Shown here one piece after another: positions 47,775 to 57,266 of a stretch of DNA of 64,000 nt. Positions within the stretch are counted from its first letter, which is position 1, and the number at the start of each line of letters is the position of its first letter. Source of the stretch: Gammaproteobacteria bacterium (GTDB taxonomy: Bacteria; Pseudomonadota; Gammaproteobacteria; Xanthomonadales; Marinicellaceae); NCBI GenBank assembly GCA_041395445.1, contig JAWLAO010000006.1, forward strand, positions 1 to 64,000. The letters are read 5' to 3'. The notes beneath the pieces were generated by a model. It saw only the letters and a list, made by a program, of their open reading frames with translations. It made no database searches and was not told the origin of the DNA. The translations under genes and the position numbers were made by a program.

Positions 47775-48312
47775 AATCTATTCCTAAACTAACAAGTTTA
47801 TCTTTTAATGCTGCCATTGCTCTTTTGGAGAGGTTTTCAGCTTTATAAAATGACCAACCGGTCATCTCACACATTTCTTTGACTGAAAAACCCTGAAGTC
47901 TTAGCTTTACCGCAATTCTTCTGCTTTCCGGCAGAGTTTCTATTGCTTGCATTATCAGCTTCATGAGCTTTTCATTGGCTAATATATTTTCAGGTCCCAA
48001 TTCCTCAGACTGTAAATCGGGTTTGTAATTGTCCTCGTCCGCTTCTTCAGGCATTTGAGTTTCGTTGGTATGCCTTTGGTTTTTGCGAGCCAAGTCGATA
48101 ATAACATTAGCCGTAATCTTGTATATGTAAGACGAGATGTTTTCAATTTCTCGGTCACTTTCGATTAATTTTAACAGGCGAATACTGACTTCTTGTTCAA
48201 CATCCTCGGCAGTGACTCCTTTAACATCAGGACGCAGCACAGCGACAGCTTTCACAACATGCTCATGATGTTCGGCAAAAATACGATGAATTTGTGCTTT
48301 GCTCAGTCCCAT
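47761..48312 (-). CDS. ECF-type RNA polymerase sigma factor
   Basis: A 183-aa group IV sigma factor. Region 2 has VTAEDVEQEVSIRLLKL and the SYIYKITANVIIDLARK helix; region 4 has IETLPESRRIAVKLRLQGFSVKEMCEMTGWSF with the helix-turn-helix. An acidic linker of ~40 residues joins them. It lies 4 bases after the ankyrin gene stop and overlaps the membrane protein. The promoters it controls are unknown, possibly its own operon. Confidence 0.88.
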   Translation of the reverse strand: MGLSKAQIHRIFAEHHEHVVKAVAVLRPDVKGVTAEDVEQEVSIRLLKLIESDREIENISSYIYKITANVIIDLARKNQRHTNETQMPEEADEDNYKPDLQSEELGPENILANEKLMKLIMQAIETLPESRRIAVKLRLQGFSVKEMCEMTGWSFYKAENLSKRAMAALKDKLVSLGIDYEIN

Positions 48313-48316
48313 TGGT

Positions 48317-49978
48317 TTAATTATTCCATGAAAGAGCGTTCATTATCACTCCTTTTGTTTGCTGGAGCTTGTGATTTCGAGTGGCATCCATTGCCGATTT
48401 TCCTAAGTTGTTAGTCATGGCAGCGGCGGCTCCCATTCGAATCATAAAATGAACAATTGAAGCGATATTCCTGTCATCTACGGCATATTTTAATTTATGT
48501 ACTCCACATAAAATCATCAAAGGAGTGTTTCCTTCTTTATCTTTGGCGTTAATATCCATACCGTGATCCATTAAAAACTGGATGGAGTTTTTGGCACTAT
48601 TGATATTGCTGTAATACTCGGCACCCATGGCAATCACATGAAGCAGGTTTTGTTGGTTTTTGCTTTCAAAAAAGATATCCGCACCATTACGATACAAAAT
48701 ACTTAATAACGAATCATTCCATTGGGCGGCTGCTATGGTAACGTAGTTGTAATTGGACGGTCCGGTACCATTCGGATTGGCGCCGTTTTCCAATAATAAC
48801 CCGGCAACATGACGACAATTACCAATAATACTGGATGATAATGCAGTGCTGCCATTTTCAGATTTCGCTTCAATATCAGCATTCTGTTGAATTAAAAAAG
48901 AAACAACGGCTCGTCTGGAATGACCGCTGGCACGTATTAATGCTGTACAACCATTTTCATCACGACAATTGACATCAATACCTTCAACAATCATTCGATT
49001 AAGGCCGCCTAAGTTTCCTGTTTTAGCGGCATGAAACCATTCCTGCTTGTTTGATTTTTTAGAAACAGTTTGTTTGAGTTTTTCAAAGAGAACGTATTTA
49101 GGGTCTTTGTCATTCTCAGTTTGTTGTTCAATGGCTGCTTCAACATCTTCTGCTGTAACATTTGGAACAACTGTTTTATTTTCCTCTGTCGATTCAGTTC
49201 TGGATATTGATTCAGTTTTTTCGGCTTTTGGAGTGGAAATTTCAGATTGATAATCGTTGGTAAAAAAGGGTAACTCAATTTGATTGATGGAGTTTAAGTG
49301 AGTTTCAATCAAACGAGAAATTTTAGGGTGTTTTTGTTTGGCAATTAACCAAGCAGATTTACTGTCCTTATCAGCTCGTTCGGGGTCAGCGCCGGCAGTT
49401 AATAATTGTTTGACGATATCATCAATTGGCTGTTTTTGTTTAAGTTCTAAAATTAATGCTGTTTCTTTGTTATTGTTGGTTTGATCAATTTCGGGGTTTT
49501 GTTCGATAATGAGACGCACTAAATCTTTGTTTCTTGAATGCACGGCATCAATTAACGCCGTATTGCCGGAATAATCCTGAATATTACAGTCTGCTCCTTG
49601 TTCAATGAGCTTTTTGGTTTTATTTTCATGTCCCATCAGGCAAGAAGTCATCAGAGCGGTGCGCTTTTGTTCATTCTGAATATTAACGTCATCAAATACG
49701 TTCAATATCATGGAAATCCCTGAAATATCATCCTGCATGCATTGACAGGCTGAAATAAGTAGTGGTTTTTCAGCTTGATGGAATGTGAAATTGTTCTCCA
49801 ATAAGGCTTTTGCCATTGGGAAGTGGCCATTTTTTAGGGCAAGCGTCAGAACAGAATTTTTTCTGTCGTCGGTGATATGGGTATTTTCAATGCTGTTGAG
49901 CGCATCCAGTAGCTGTTGAGTGTCACCTTTTTTGCAACATTCAAAGATATGGTCGATTTGTGAATTATTCACCAGCAA
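48317..49978 (-). CDS. Ankyrin-repeat protein preceding an ECF sigma factor
   Basis: A 553-aa soluble protein. The first ankyrin block (~30-230) has units such as NSVLTLALKNGHFPMAKALL and QDYSGNTALIDAVHSRNKDL. A charged linker follows (~240-310, Glu/Ser/Thr-rich), then a second block (~310-530, e.g. DENGCTALIRASGHSRRAVV, DKEGNTPLMILCGVHKL). No signal peptide or membrane segment. It is the first gene of the operon with the sigma factor and may act as a protein-interaction partner or sensor; that role is inference. Confidence 0.85.
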   Translation of the reverse strand: MLVNNSQIDHIFECCKKGDTQQLLDALNSIENTHITDDRKNSVLTLALKNGHFPMAKALLENNFTFHQAEKPLLISACQCMQDDISGISMILNVFDDVNIQNEQKRTALMTSCLMGHENKTKKLIEQGADCNIQDYSGNTALIDAVHSRNKDLVRLIIEQNPEIDQTNNNKETALILELKQKQPIDDIVKQLLTAGADPERADKDSKSAWLIAKQKHPKISRLIETHLNSINQIELPFFTNDYQSEISTPKAEKTESISRTESTEENKTVVPNVTAEDVEAAIEQQTENDKDPKYVLFEKLKQTVSKKSNKQEWFHAAKTGNLGGLNRMIVEGIDVNCRDENGCTALIRASGHSRRAVVSFLIQQNADIEAKSENGSTALSSSIIGNCRHVAGLLLENGANPNGTGPSNYNYVTIAAAQWNDSLLSILYRNGADIFFESKNQQNLLHVIAMGAEYYSNINSAKNSIQFLMDHGMDINAKDKEGNTPLMILCGVHKLKYAVDDRNIASIVHFMIRMGAAAAMTNNLGKSAMDATRNHKLQQTKGVIMNALSWNN

Positions 49979-50050
49979 ACATTGAGTCGATAAAACAAGC
50001 GTTATATTAAATTTTTACCCACTCAATGTCTATTAGATTGTCAAATTAGT

Positions 50051-51388
50051 TTATTCAAGCACCAAAATATAGTTGCGATAATTTCGATAAATATTCAGAA
50101 CCGGTGATTTTTTTGAATTATCAAGGATATTTTTTACCTGTTTGAGGTTGTTAACGGACTTTTTATTGATTGAGGTCACCAGGTCTCCACTTCTTAATCC
50201 TTGATTCCAGGCTGGGCTTCCTCGTTGAATTTCATCAATTAAAACACCTTGGTAAGTGTCTTTCAATCGTGACGGAAGATTGACGAAGTGAGCTCCCTCC
50301 AATCCTGAATGCAGTTCATCTCCATCGAATTCTTTTCTATCAAAAGTTGTGATACTGGCAGTCGTTTGATCTTCATCTTCATCACGAATATAGTTGATTT
50401 TTATGCGAGTGTTCAGTTCAAATAAGCCTTCTTGATTTTCAAAGTCGTGTTGATTACTGACCTTTGTATTGTTCAAGTGAGTGATGATATCTCCGGGTTT
50501 TAGACCGGCAATATGAGCCGGTGAATCTTCTTCAACATTGGTAACAATCACTCCACTGTTTTTGACCAGGTTAAACGCCCGAGCCAGATTCTCTGTAATA
50601 TCCTGAACTTCAACGCCTAATGAGCCACGACGAACTTGTCCGTGTTGAACAAGTTGTCTCATGATTCTTTCTGCCAGAGAAGAAGGAATGGCAAAACCGA
50701 TTCCGACATTTCCTCCGCTTGGAGAATAAATTGAGGTGTTAATTCCTACAAGTTCACCTTTGAGATTGATTAATGCACCGCCTGAATTTCCGGGGTTGAT
50801 TGAGGCATCGGTTTGAATAAAGTTTTGATAGCCTAAGCCCTGAATATTGGTTCTACCTAATGCGGAAACAATTCCTGAGGTGACGGTTTGACCCAATCCG
50901 AATGGATTTCCAACGGCGACCACAAAATCACCAACTTGCATCGTTTCAGAACTTGCCAGTTTGAGTTCGGATAAATTATCCGCATCAATTTGTATCACGG
51001 CGACATCAGTTCCTTCATCGGTTCCAATCAATTTGGCGGTAAGGCTTCTGCCATCCTGTAAGGAAACCTGAATATCATCCGCGTCTTCGATGACGTGATT
51101 ATTGGTAAGAATGTAGCCTTTTGCGGCATTCACAATCACGCCTGAGCCCAACGATTGAGTCACACGTTCTTGAGGATAGTTTGGTAAACCGTAATACCAG
51201 CTGTAAAAAGATTGGCTTCTACTATTAATCTTTTGTCTGGATGTTGAGTGAATATTAACCACTGCCGGCGTGACTTTTTGCAGTATTGGAGCTAAAGACG
51301 GAACTTTGATACCATCAACTTCTGTTGGCAATCCTGCGAAAATATTGGCAGAAAAAATAAAACCGAATATTAGAATAATTTGTCTCAT
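50051..51388 (-). CDS. degQ: DegQ/HtrA-type periplasmic serine protease
   Basis: A 445-aa quality-control protease. A signal peptide (to ~18) is followed by the trypsin-like domain with catalytic His98 (TNNHVIED), Asp128 (GTDVAVIQ) and Ser202 (NPGNSGGAL), then two PDZ domains (~250-350 and ~370-440, each with GLKPGD or GLRSGD). The exact name between DegQ and other Do-type proteases is tentative. It is transcribed alone, divergent from pyrF. Confidence 0.9.
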   Translation of the reverse strand: MRQIILIFGFIFSANIFAGLPTEVDGIKVPSLAPILQKVTPAVVNIHSTSRQKINSRSQSFYSWYYGLPNYPQERVTQSLGSGVIVNAAKGYILTNNHVIEDADDIQVSLQDGRSLTAKLIGTDEGTDVAVIQIDADNLSELKLASSETMQVGDFVVAVGNPFGLGQTVTSGIVSALGRTNIQGLGYQNFIQTDASINPGNSGGALINLKGELVGINTSIYSPSGGNVGIGFAIPSSLAERIMRQLVQHGQVRRGSLGVEVQDITENLARAFNLVKNSGVIVTNVEEDSPAHIAGLKPGDIITHLNNTKVSNQHDFENQEGLFELNTRIKINYIRDEDEDQTTASITTFDRKEFDGDELHSGLEGAHFVNLPSRLKDTYQGVLIDEIQRGSPAWNQGLRSGDLVTSINKKSVNNLKQVKNILDNSKKSPVLNIYRNYRNYILVLE

Positions 51389-51462
51389 AACTTTAATAGT
51401 CTAACAAATAGCAATAAAGTTCAGTTAAAATAAGTCCCTGTTTGAAAATATCAAGCTGTCGA

Positions 51463-52284
51463 ATGAATAAATTCATCAAGAAACTATACAGTTGTCAAAA
51501 ATCGAATCAATCATTAGTTTGCGTTGGATTAGATCCTGATATCTCCAGAATCAATCAGTTAGGTGTTGAACTTTCGATTTGGTTGAGAAATATTGTTGAT
51601 GCTGTTGCAGATAAAGTGTGTGCCTTTAAACCACAAATTGCTCATTTTTCGGCACTTTCAGCAGAAAATGAACTGGAAGAAATAATCAAATACATTCACG
51701 ATAACTATCCAAATGTTCCGGTGATACTTGATGCTAAACGCGGAGATATTGGATCGACCGCTGAAAGATATGCTTTGGAAGCCTTTGAAAGATATCAAGC
51801 GGATGCAGTCACAGTCAATCCGTATCTGGGTCAGGATTCGTTGCAACCATTTTTAGATTATGCAGATAAAGGTGTGATTGCACTTTGTAAAACATCCAAT
51901 GGTGGCTCTAATGAATTTCAAAACTTAAAACTGGAGAATGGTCAGTTTTTATTTCAACAAGTTGCTGAGAATGCAGCAAACCAATGGAACTCTAATAACA
52001 ATGTTTTGTTGGTGGTTGGAGCGACTTATCCGCAGGAATTGGCTGAAATTCGTCAGATAGTTGGCGATATGTCGTTGTTGATTCCCGGAATAGGTGCTCA
52101 AGGTGGCGATGTTGAAGCCACTCTGAAAAGTGGATTGATAAAAAATTCGGAGCATTCCGGGTTGATTATTTCCAGTTCCAGAGGAATTATTTTTGCCGGG
52201 GACAGTCAAGAGAACTACAAAAGCAGAGCTTCAATGGCTTGTGAAGAGTTGAACCGACAAATAAATGACTTCTGGTCTATTTGA
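51463..52284 (+). CDS. pyrF: Orotidine 5'-phosphate decarboxylase, class II
   Basis: It makes UMP in pyrimidine synthesis. The ATG at 51463 is preferred over TTG 51442. Class II features: VCVGLDPDI, the catalytic VILDAKRGDIGSTAERYA and VTVNPYLGQDSLQPF, and IIPGIG-like LLIPGIGAQGGDVE near the end. The length (273 aa) fits the larger class II enzymes rather than the ~235-aa class I type of E. coli. Confidence 0.92.
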   Translation: MNKFIKKLYSCQKSNQSLVCVGLDPDISRINQLGVELSIWLRNIVDAVADKVCAFKPQIAHFSALSAENELEEIIKYIHDNYPNVPVILDAKRGDIGSTAERYALEAFERYQADAVTVNPYLGQDSLQPFLDYADKGVIALCKTSNGGSNEFQNLKLENGQFLFQQVAENAANQWNSNNNVLLVVGATYPQELAEIRQIVGDMSLLIPGIGAQGGDVEATLKSGLIKNSEHSGLIISSSRGIIFAGDSQENYKSRASMACEELNRQINDFWSI

Positions 52285-52331
52285 ATCATTTCATCAACAT
52301 ATTAAAATTACAACTTTTTAAAGAAAAAACC

Positions 52332-53507
52332 ATGTCAGAAAATAGTCCTATAATTGCTCCAACCGGAGGCAGAAAAAAAAGCTCATTGATACCTGTGTTA
52401 ATTGTGGTAGCAATCACAGTTGTACTTATCATGTTGATGAAAATGAGACAACCGGTCAATGAGAAAAAAGCAGACGCAGTTGTCATTCCGACCGTGAAAA
52501 CGATTAAAGTGGAACCGATTGATTATGTGGTGCCAATTGTTACTGAAGGCATGGTGTTACCAAAAACACAAATCAGTTTTGCTTCAGAAATCAGCGGAAA
52601 AGTTTCTTATGTGGCTCCGCAATTCACCAATGGTGGTCAGTTTAAAAAAGATGATGTGTTGGTGCAGATTGATCCTCGAGATTATGAATTGGCAATCACC
52701 CGTGCGAAAGCTAATGTGGCTGCTCAAAAGGCTGCATTGGATTTGGAGCAAGCAAAATCTGATTTGGCAAAATCTGACTGGGGAAAGTATGGTAAAAAAG
52801 GTGAACCATCAGCTTTGAATTTGAATTTACCACAAGTCGATAGTGCAAAAGCGGCTCTTGCCGGTGCACAAGCTGATTTGTTGCTGGCACAGCGTAATTT
52901 GGAAAAAACCGGCATCAAAGCTCCTTTTGATGGAGTTATTATTGGTAAAAGTGTCGATATCGGACAATTTGTCAATATTGGCATGACGCTGGCAACAATT
53001 GCTTCTATTGAAACTGCTGAAATCAAAATCGCACTGTCTGATGAACAAATGCAAAACAGCCGGTTGAATACATTAATCAATGAAATTCTTGTAACCATCA
53101 CTAGCGAGGAAACAAATAACAACACTTGGCAAGGCAAAGTGGCTCATATTGAAGCTCAAAGAGACTCTCGAACATTGCTAAATTATGCCATTATTGAGGT
53201 GAATCAACCGTTCTCACAAAACGATATTCCATTGCGTTTTAATAGTTTCGTAAATGTTGAATTTGCCGGTAAAACATTGAATTCTGTTTACCCTGTGAGT
53301 AGAGATTATGTGTTGCTTGGTAATAAGGTTTATTTGTTGAATTCTCAATCAGAGTTGGAAATTAAGCAGTTGGAGATAGCTCATTCGGATGAGGAAAATT
53401 TTTATGTTTCAAGTGGATTGACGAGTCGTAGTGAAATCATCACAACCAAATTATCCGGCGTGAAATCAGGTAGCAAATTGAAATTGGATACGAACCCAAA
53501 CCTATAA
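52332..53507 (+). CDS. RND efflux periplasmic adaptor (membrane fusion protein) A
   Basis: A 391-aa adaptor linking an inner-membrane RND pump to an outer-membrane channel. The ATG at 52332 gives a short polar start, then one helix (LIPVLIVVAITVVLIMLM). Landmarks: the lipoyl half ISFASEISGKVSYVAPQF, QIDPRDYELAITRAKAN, a coiled hairpin rich in Ala/Gln (~120-190) and the second lipoyl half KTGIKAPFDGVIIGKSVDIGQFV. The hairpin is short, as in non-AcrA-type adaptors. It is 15 bases before the pump gene. Confidence 0.88.
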   Translation: MSENSPIIAPTGGRKKSSLIPVLIVVAITVVLIMLMKMRQPVNEKKADAVVIPTVKTIKVEPIDYVVPIVTEGMVLPKTQISFASEISGKVSYVAPQFTNGGQFKKDDVLVQIDPRDYELAITRAKANVAAQKAALDLEQAKSDLAKSDWGKYGKKGEPSALNLNLPQVDSAKAALAGAQADLLLAQRNLEKTGIKAPFDGVIIGKSVDIGQFVNIGMTLATIASIETAEIKIALSDEQMQNSRLNTLINEILVTITSEETNNNTWQGKVAHIEAQRDSRTLLNYAIIEVNQPFSQNDIPLRFNSFVNVEFAGKTLNSVYPVSRDYVLLGNKVYLLNSQSELEIKQLEIAHSDEENFYVSSGLTSRSEIITTKLSGVKSGSKLKLDTNPNL

Positions 53508-53522
53508 CCGAGACTCTATACT

Positions 53523-56500
53523 ATGAAAGAAATACTAAACTGGCGTAAAGGTCTGATTTATTGGTTTGCGGTCAATCCGGTTGCAGCTAATTTGCTGATG
53601 GCTATCATTATTATTGTCGGACTGTTCTCTTTATCTTCCATTCGTAAAGAAATGTTTCCATCCACACAAATCAACATGGTGAATGTGACCGTTGCTTTTC
53701 CCGGAGCATCGCCCTCAGAAGTGGAAGAAGCTGTTTGTTTGAAAGTAGAGCAAGCATTATCACCGGTGAATGGAATTGATAAACTCACATGTACAGCCTC
53801 AGAAAATGTCGGAACAACTCTTATTGAAGTCGATGATGCTTATGATTTAGGTGATGTCACCAATGACATTAAAAACAAAATTGATGGCATTAACTCCTTT
53901 CCCGAGCAGGTTGAGAAACCAATTATCAATCAAATTGATATTGAAATGCAGGCAATCTTTGTTTCCTTGTACGGAGACGTTGATGAAAAGCAACTTCGTA
54001 GCTACGCCATGGATGTTCGTGATGAAATCAATGATCTTTACGGAGTTTCTTCAGCAGAAGTCGTTGGTGCGAATGATTTGGAAGTCAGGATTGAAGTGAG
54101 CGAAAACACTCTGAGAAAATATCAACTGACCTTTGATGAAATCGCTTTGGCTATTCGTTCATCTTCTCTGGATTTGCCCGCCGGTGCTGTTAAAACCAAT
54201 AAAGGCGATGTGTTGCTTCGCAGCTTGGGTCAGGCGGATACGAAAGATGATTTTGGCGAAATTGTGGTTCGCAGCTATGCTGATGGAACAATTCTGAAAC
54301 TGAAAGATATTGCTGAAATCACCGATGGATTTGCTGAGTCTTCCCGTTTTGCTACTTTTGACGGGTTAAAAACCATTTCGATTCGCGTTGATGCGATTGG
54401 TGATGATGACATTATCAATGTGACCAATCAAGTGAAAGGTTATGTGGCTGCAAAGCAAAGCAAATTGCCTGAAGGAATCAAAATGGCGCATTGGTCGGAT
54501 ATTTCTCACTATGTCAATGGACGTATTGATTTGATGACTAAGAACCTTTTTCTTGGTGCAATTCTGGTATTGTTGATTTTAACTCTATTTCTGAGAATGA
54601 AAGTGGCTTTCTGGGTGATGGTTGGATTGCCGGTTGCATTTTTAGGAACTTTCATGGTGATGGGTTATATGGGTATCACCATCAATATGCTCAGCCTTTT
54701 TGGTTTTATTCTGGTGCTGGGTATTGTTGTTGATGATGCCATTGTTATTGGTGAAAGTGCTTATAAAGAAGTTCAGCACAAAGGACATTCGGTCGAAAGT
54801 GTAGTGAAAGGAGCTCAAAAAGTCGCCTTACCTGCGACATTTGGAGTTTTAACGACCGTTGCTGCTTTTGTACCTTTGTTGTTTGTTGGAACGATGTTTG
54901 GTAGTTTCTTTGAAGCTATTGGTTGGGTGGTGATTCTTAATTTGCTGTTTTCTCTGGTTGAGTCTAAATTGATTTTGCCGGCTCATCTGGCTCACATGAA
55001 AGTTGAGGATATGGGAACTGACCATCCGGGATTTTTGTTAAGAATTCAACGTAGAGTCAATCGTGTTTTAGATAACTTCATTGAAAAGATTTATCAACCG
55101 ATTCTACACAAAGCGGTCAGAAGACCTTATTTATCGAGCCTTGTGTTTCTGTGTGTTTTTGTTCTTTCTATAGCCATGGTGAAAACCGGAGTGGTTCGTT
55201 TTGTGATGAATCCTGCTTTTACGGCGGATTTCTTGTTTGCACAGGTTCAAATGACTGAAGGAACATCCGATTCAGACACCGAAGCTGCTTTGGCTTTGGT
55301 TGAACAAGCTGTTTTAGACATTGATAAAGAGTATTCCGCAAAAAATGGTAAGGACAAAGGTTTGGTTGTTGAACACATGTCTGTTGTGAAACAAAACCAA
55401 CTGGATGGACGAATTGTCGTTGAGTTGATTAAAGATGATAGTGCGGTTCTTAACGGTGACGAAGTTTTAAAACTTTGGGGAGAAAAAGTCGGTCAAATTA
55501 CCGGAGCGGAAGTTTTGGCATATGGCTCATTAGTTGGTCCCGGAGATGGTCCTGAAATTGCATTCAAGCTGACTTCGGATAACATTGAAGAATTAAGCAT
55601 GGCATCAGCTGAGTTGGCCGACAAAATTCGCGAGTACAGCGGAGTGACTGATATTCGTAATTCCATGAAAGAGGGTAAAGATGAGGTTCAATTAACTCTC
55701 AAGCAAAGAGGTCGAAATTTAGGGTTAACTCAAAGGGATTTGGCCAATCAGGTCAGACAGGCTTTTTACGGAGAGGAAGTTCAAAGGATTCAACGCGAAG
55801 TTGACGAAGTCAAAGTGATGTTGAAATATCCTTTGGCAGAAAGAGAAACAATGGCAACCTTGGATAATATGCGTATCCGTTTAAAAGACGGAACGGCTAT
55901 TCCAATTACCAGCGTCGCAGATATTACTTTGGGCAAAGCCAGTGATGTAATTACCCGAATTGACCGCAAACGAGCCAGTACAATTACAGGAGATGCGGAT
56001 TTAAGGTTGGTTGATCCTAATTCAATAATGTCCGAATTGAGAGCTCCAGGTGGTTTTGTTAGTCAGTTGATGAAAAAATACCCTTCAGTTAAATCGGCTG
56101 CCGATGGAGTTTCCAAAGAAATGGCTGAACTGGCGATTTCATTGATGAAAGGATTTGTGATTGCGTTGTTGTTTATTTATATGCTGATGGCTGTTCCGTT
56201 AAAATCCTATACACAGCCGTTGATTATTATGATGGTGATTCCTTTTGGTGTGACCGGTGCGATATTTGGTCATTGGATAACGGGATATACCATGAGTATG
56301 ATTTCGATATTCGGTGTGATTGCTCTTGGTGGAGTGGTTGTGAATGACTCTTTGGTGATGGTTGACTTCATTAACAAATACAGGTTGACCGGTCATTCAA
56401 CGCTGGAAGCGGCAATGAAAGCCGGAACTCACAGATTTCGAGCGATCTTATTAACTTCGCTAACAACATTTTTTGGGTTAGTTCCGATGTTAATGGAAAC

Positions 56501-56672
56501 CTCACTCCAAGCTAAAGTTATTATTCCTATGGCAATATCACTGGCTTTCGGTATCTTATTTGCAACAGTAATAACTCTGCTATTAATCCCTGTCTGGTAT
56601 GTGATACTGGATCGATTAAAAACTAGAAAAAATCGTTCAAAGCAAATTAATGAAGTAGGTTTTATAGAGTAA
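53523..56672 (+). CDS. RND efflux pump A, AcrB/HAE1-like
   Basis: A 1049-aa proton-driven inner-membrane transporter with 12 membrane helices and two large periplasmic loops. The proton-relay pair in helix 4 is present (GIVVDDAIVIGE), and the usual KxPVIN-like EKPIINQID and VNDSLVMVDFIN (helix 10) can be read. Helix 1 begins FAVNPVAANLLMAI. Transported compounds cannot be named; relatives export drugs, detergents or membrane lipids. It ends in a shared terminator with the gene on the other strand. Confidence 0.92.
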   Translation: MKEILNWRKGLIYWFAVNPVAANLLMAIIIIVGLFSLSSIRKEMFPSTQINMVNVTVAFPGASPSEVEEAVCLKVEQALSPVNGIDKLTCTASENVGTTLIEVDDAYDLGDVTNDIKNKIDGINSFPEQVEKPIINQIDIEMQAIFVSLYGDVDEKQLRSYAMDVRDEINDLYGVSSAEVVGANDLEVRIEVSENTLRKYQLTFDEIALAIRSSSLDLPAGAVKTNKGDVLLRSLGQADTKDDFGEIVVRSYADGTILKLKDIAEITDGFAESSRFATFDGLKTISIRVDAIGDDDIINVTNQVKGYVAAKQSKLPEGIKMAHWSDISHYVNGRIDLMTKNLFLGAILVLLILTLFLRMKVAFWVMVGLPVAFLGTFMVMGYMGITINMLSLFGFILVLGIVVDDAIVIGESAYKEVQHKGHSVESVVKGAQKVALPATFGVLTTVAAFVPLLFVGTMFGSFFEAIGWVVILNLLFSLVESKLILPAHLAHMKVEDMGTDHPGFLLRIQRRVNRVLDNFIEKIYQPILHKAVRRPYLSSLVFLCVFVLSIAMVKTGVVRFVMNPAFTADFLFAQVQMTEGTSDSDTEAALALVEQAVLDIDKEYSAKNGKDKGLVVEHMSVVKQNQLDGRIVVELIKDDSAVLNGDEVLKLWGEKVGQITGAEVLAYGSLVGPGDGPEIAFKLTSDNIEELSMASAELADKIREYSGVTDIRNSMKEGKDEVQLTLKQRGRNLGLTQRDLANQVRQAFYGEEVQRIQREVDEVKVMLKYPLAERETMATLDNMRIRLKDGTAIPITSVADITLGKASDVITRIDRKRASTITGDADLRLVDPNSIMSELRAPGGFVSQLMKKYPSVKSAADGVSKEMAELAISLMKGFVIALLFIYMLMAVPLKSYTQPLIIMMVIPFGVTGAIFGHWITGYTMSMISIFGVIALGGVVVNDSLVMVDFINKYRLTGHSTLEAAMKAGTHRFRAILLTSLTTFFGLVPMLMETSLQAKVIIPMAISLAFGILFATVITLLLIPVWYVILDRLKTRKNRSKQINEVGFIE

Positions 56673-56693
56673 AACTCGAAAGTTTTACTCTAT
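56664..56693. terminator. Shared convergent terminator
   Basis: A 13-bp perfect stem (56664-56676 with 56681-56693) around CGAA overlaps the RND stop codon (56670-56672) and the stop of the minus-strand gene. The T tract is weak on both sides, yet the stem is strong. Confidence 0.75.
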
Positions 56694-57134
56694 TCTTCTA
56701 ACGCGGACCCCTTTGTTATAACCGGTAACGTAGAGATACCATGCTCCCATGGATTTTGGTTTTATGACAACTTCTGCATTGGTTCTTTTCGGAATGTAGA
56801 ATGTTGTACCGTTGTCCATTTGTTTCCAGGTTTGTCCGTTTCCTAATTTGAAAACCTCATCACCTTGCCAACCATTGAACTCTCCTTCAACATAAGAATA
56901 GATAGCATCTCTTTCTCTGGTGCTTGGGTCAAAACCTACGTTTCTTTGTCTTTCTTTCTTTATGATTTCTTTTTCAGAGTGCTTTAACCACTTCGCTAAC
57001 GCTTCCTTTTCATCATCAGAAAGTTTGTAAATTCCAGTACTTATAGCATCTTTATCATCCATTTTATCAAAAATATTTTCAGCTTTAAGAGCAAAAAATG
57101 GTAGAATCAGAAGCAATGTTGCAATTTTTTTCAT
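56685..57134 (-). CDS. Small exported protein of unknown function
   Basis: A 149-aa protein with a signal peptide (MKKIATLLLILPFFALKA). The mature part has a Lys/Glu-rich helix (SDDEKEALAKWLKHSEKEII) and a beta domain FNGWQGDEVFKLGNGQTWKQ...GVRVRRIE. The FxGWxGxxxFxLxNGQxWxQ pattern is recurrent in gammaproteobacterial secreted proteins without a known role. Confidence 0.75.
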   Translation of the reverse strand: MKKIATLLLILPFFALKAENIFDKMDDKDAISTGIYKLSDDEKEALAKWLKHSEKEIIKKERQRNVGFDPSTRERDAIYSYVEGEFNGWQGDEVFKLGNGQTWKQMDNGTTFYIPKRTNAEVVIKPKSMGAWYLYVTGYNKGVRVRRIE

Positions 57135-57266
57135 GAAATCCTCTTGTTTTATTGAAAATCTGCAAATATTTTAACCCCTATAACGAACTTTTAACACAGT
57201 AAAATTTAAAAGAAGATAAAATGCGTGCAAACGTTAATTAAAACCCTTTAAAAACAATTTAATATT

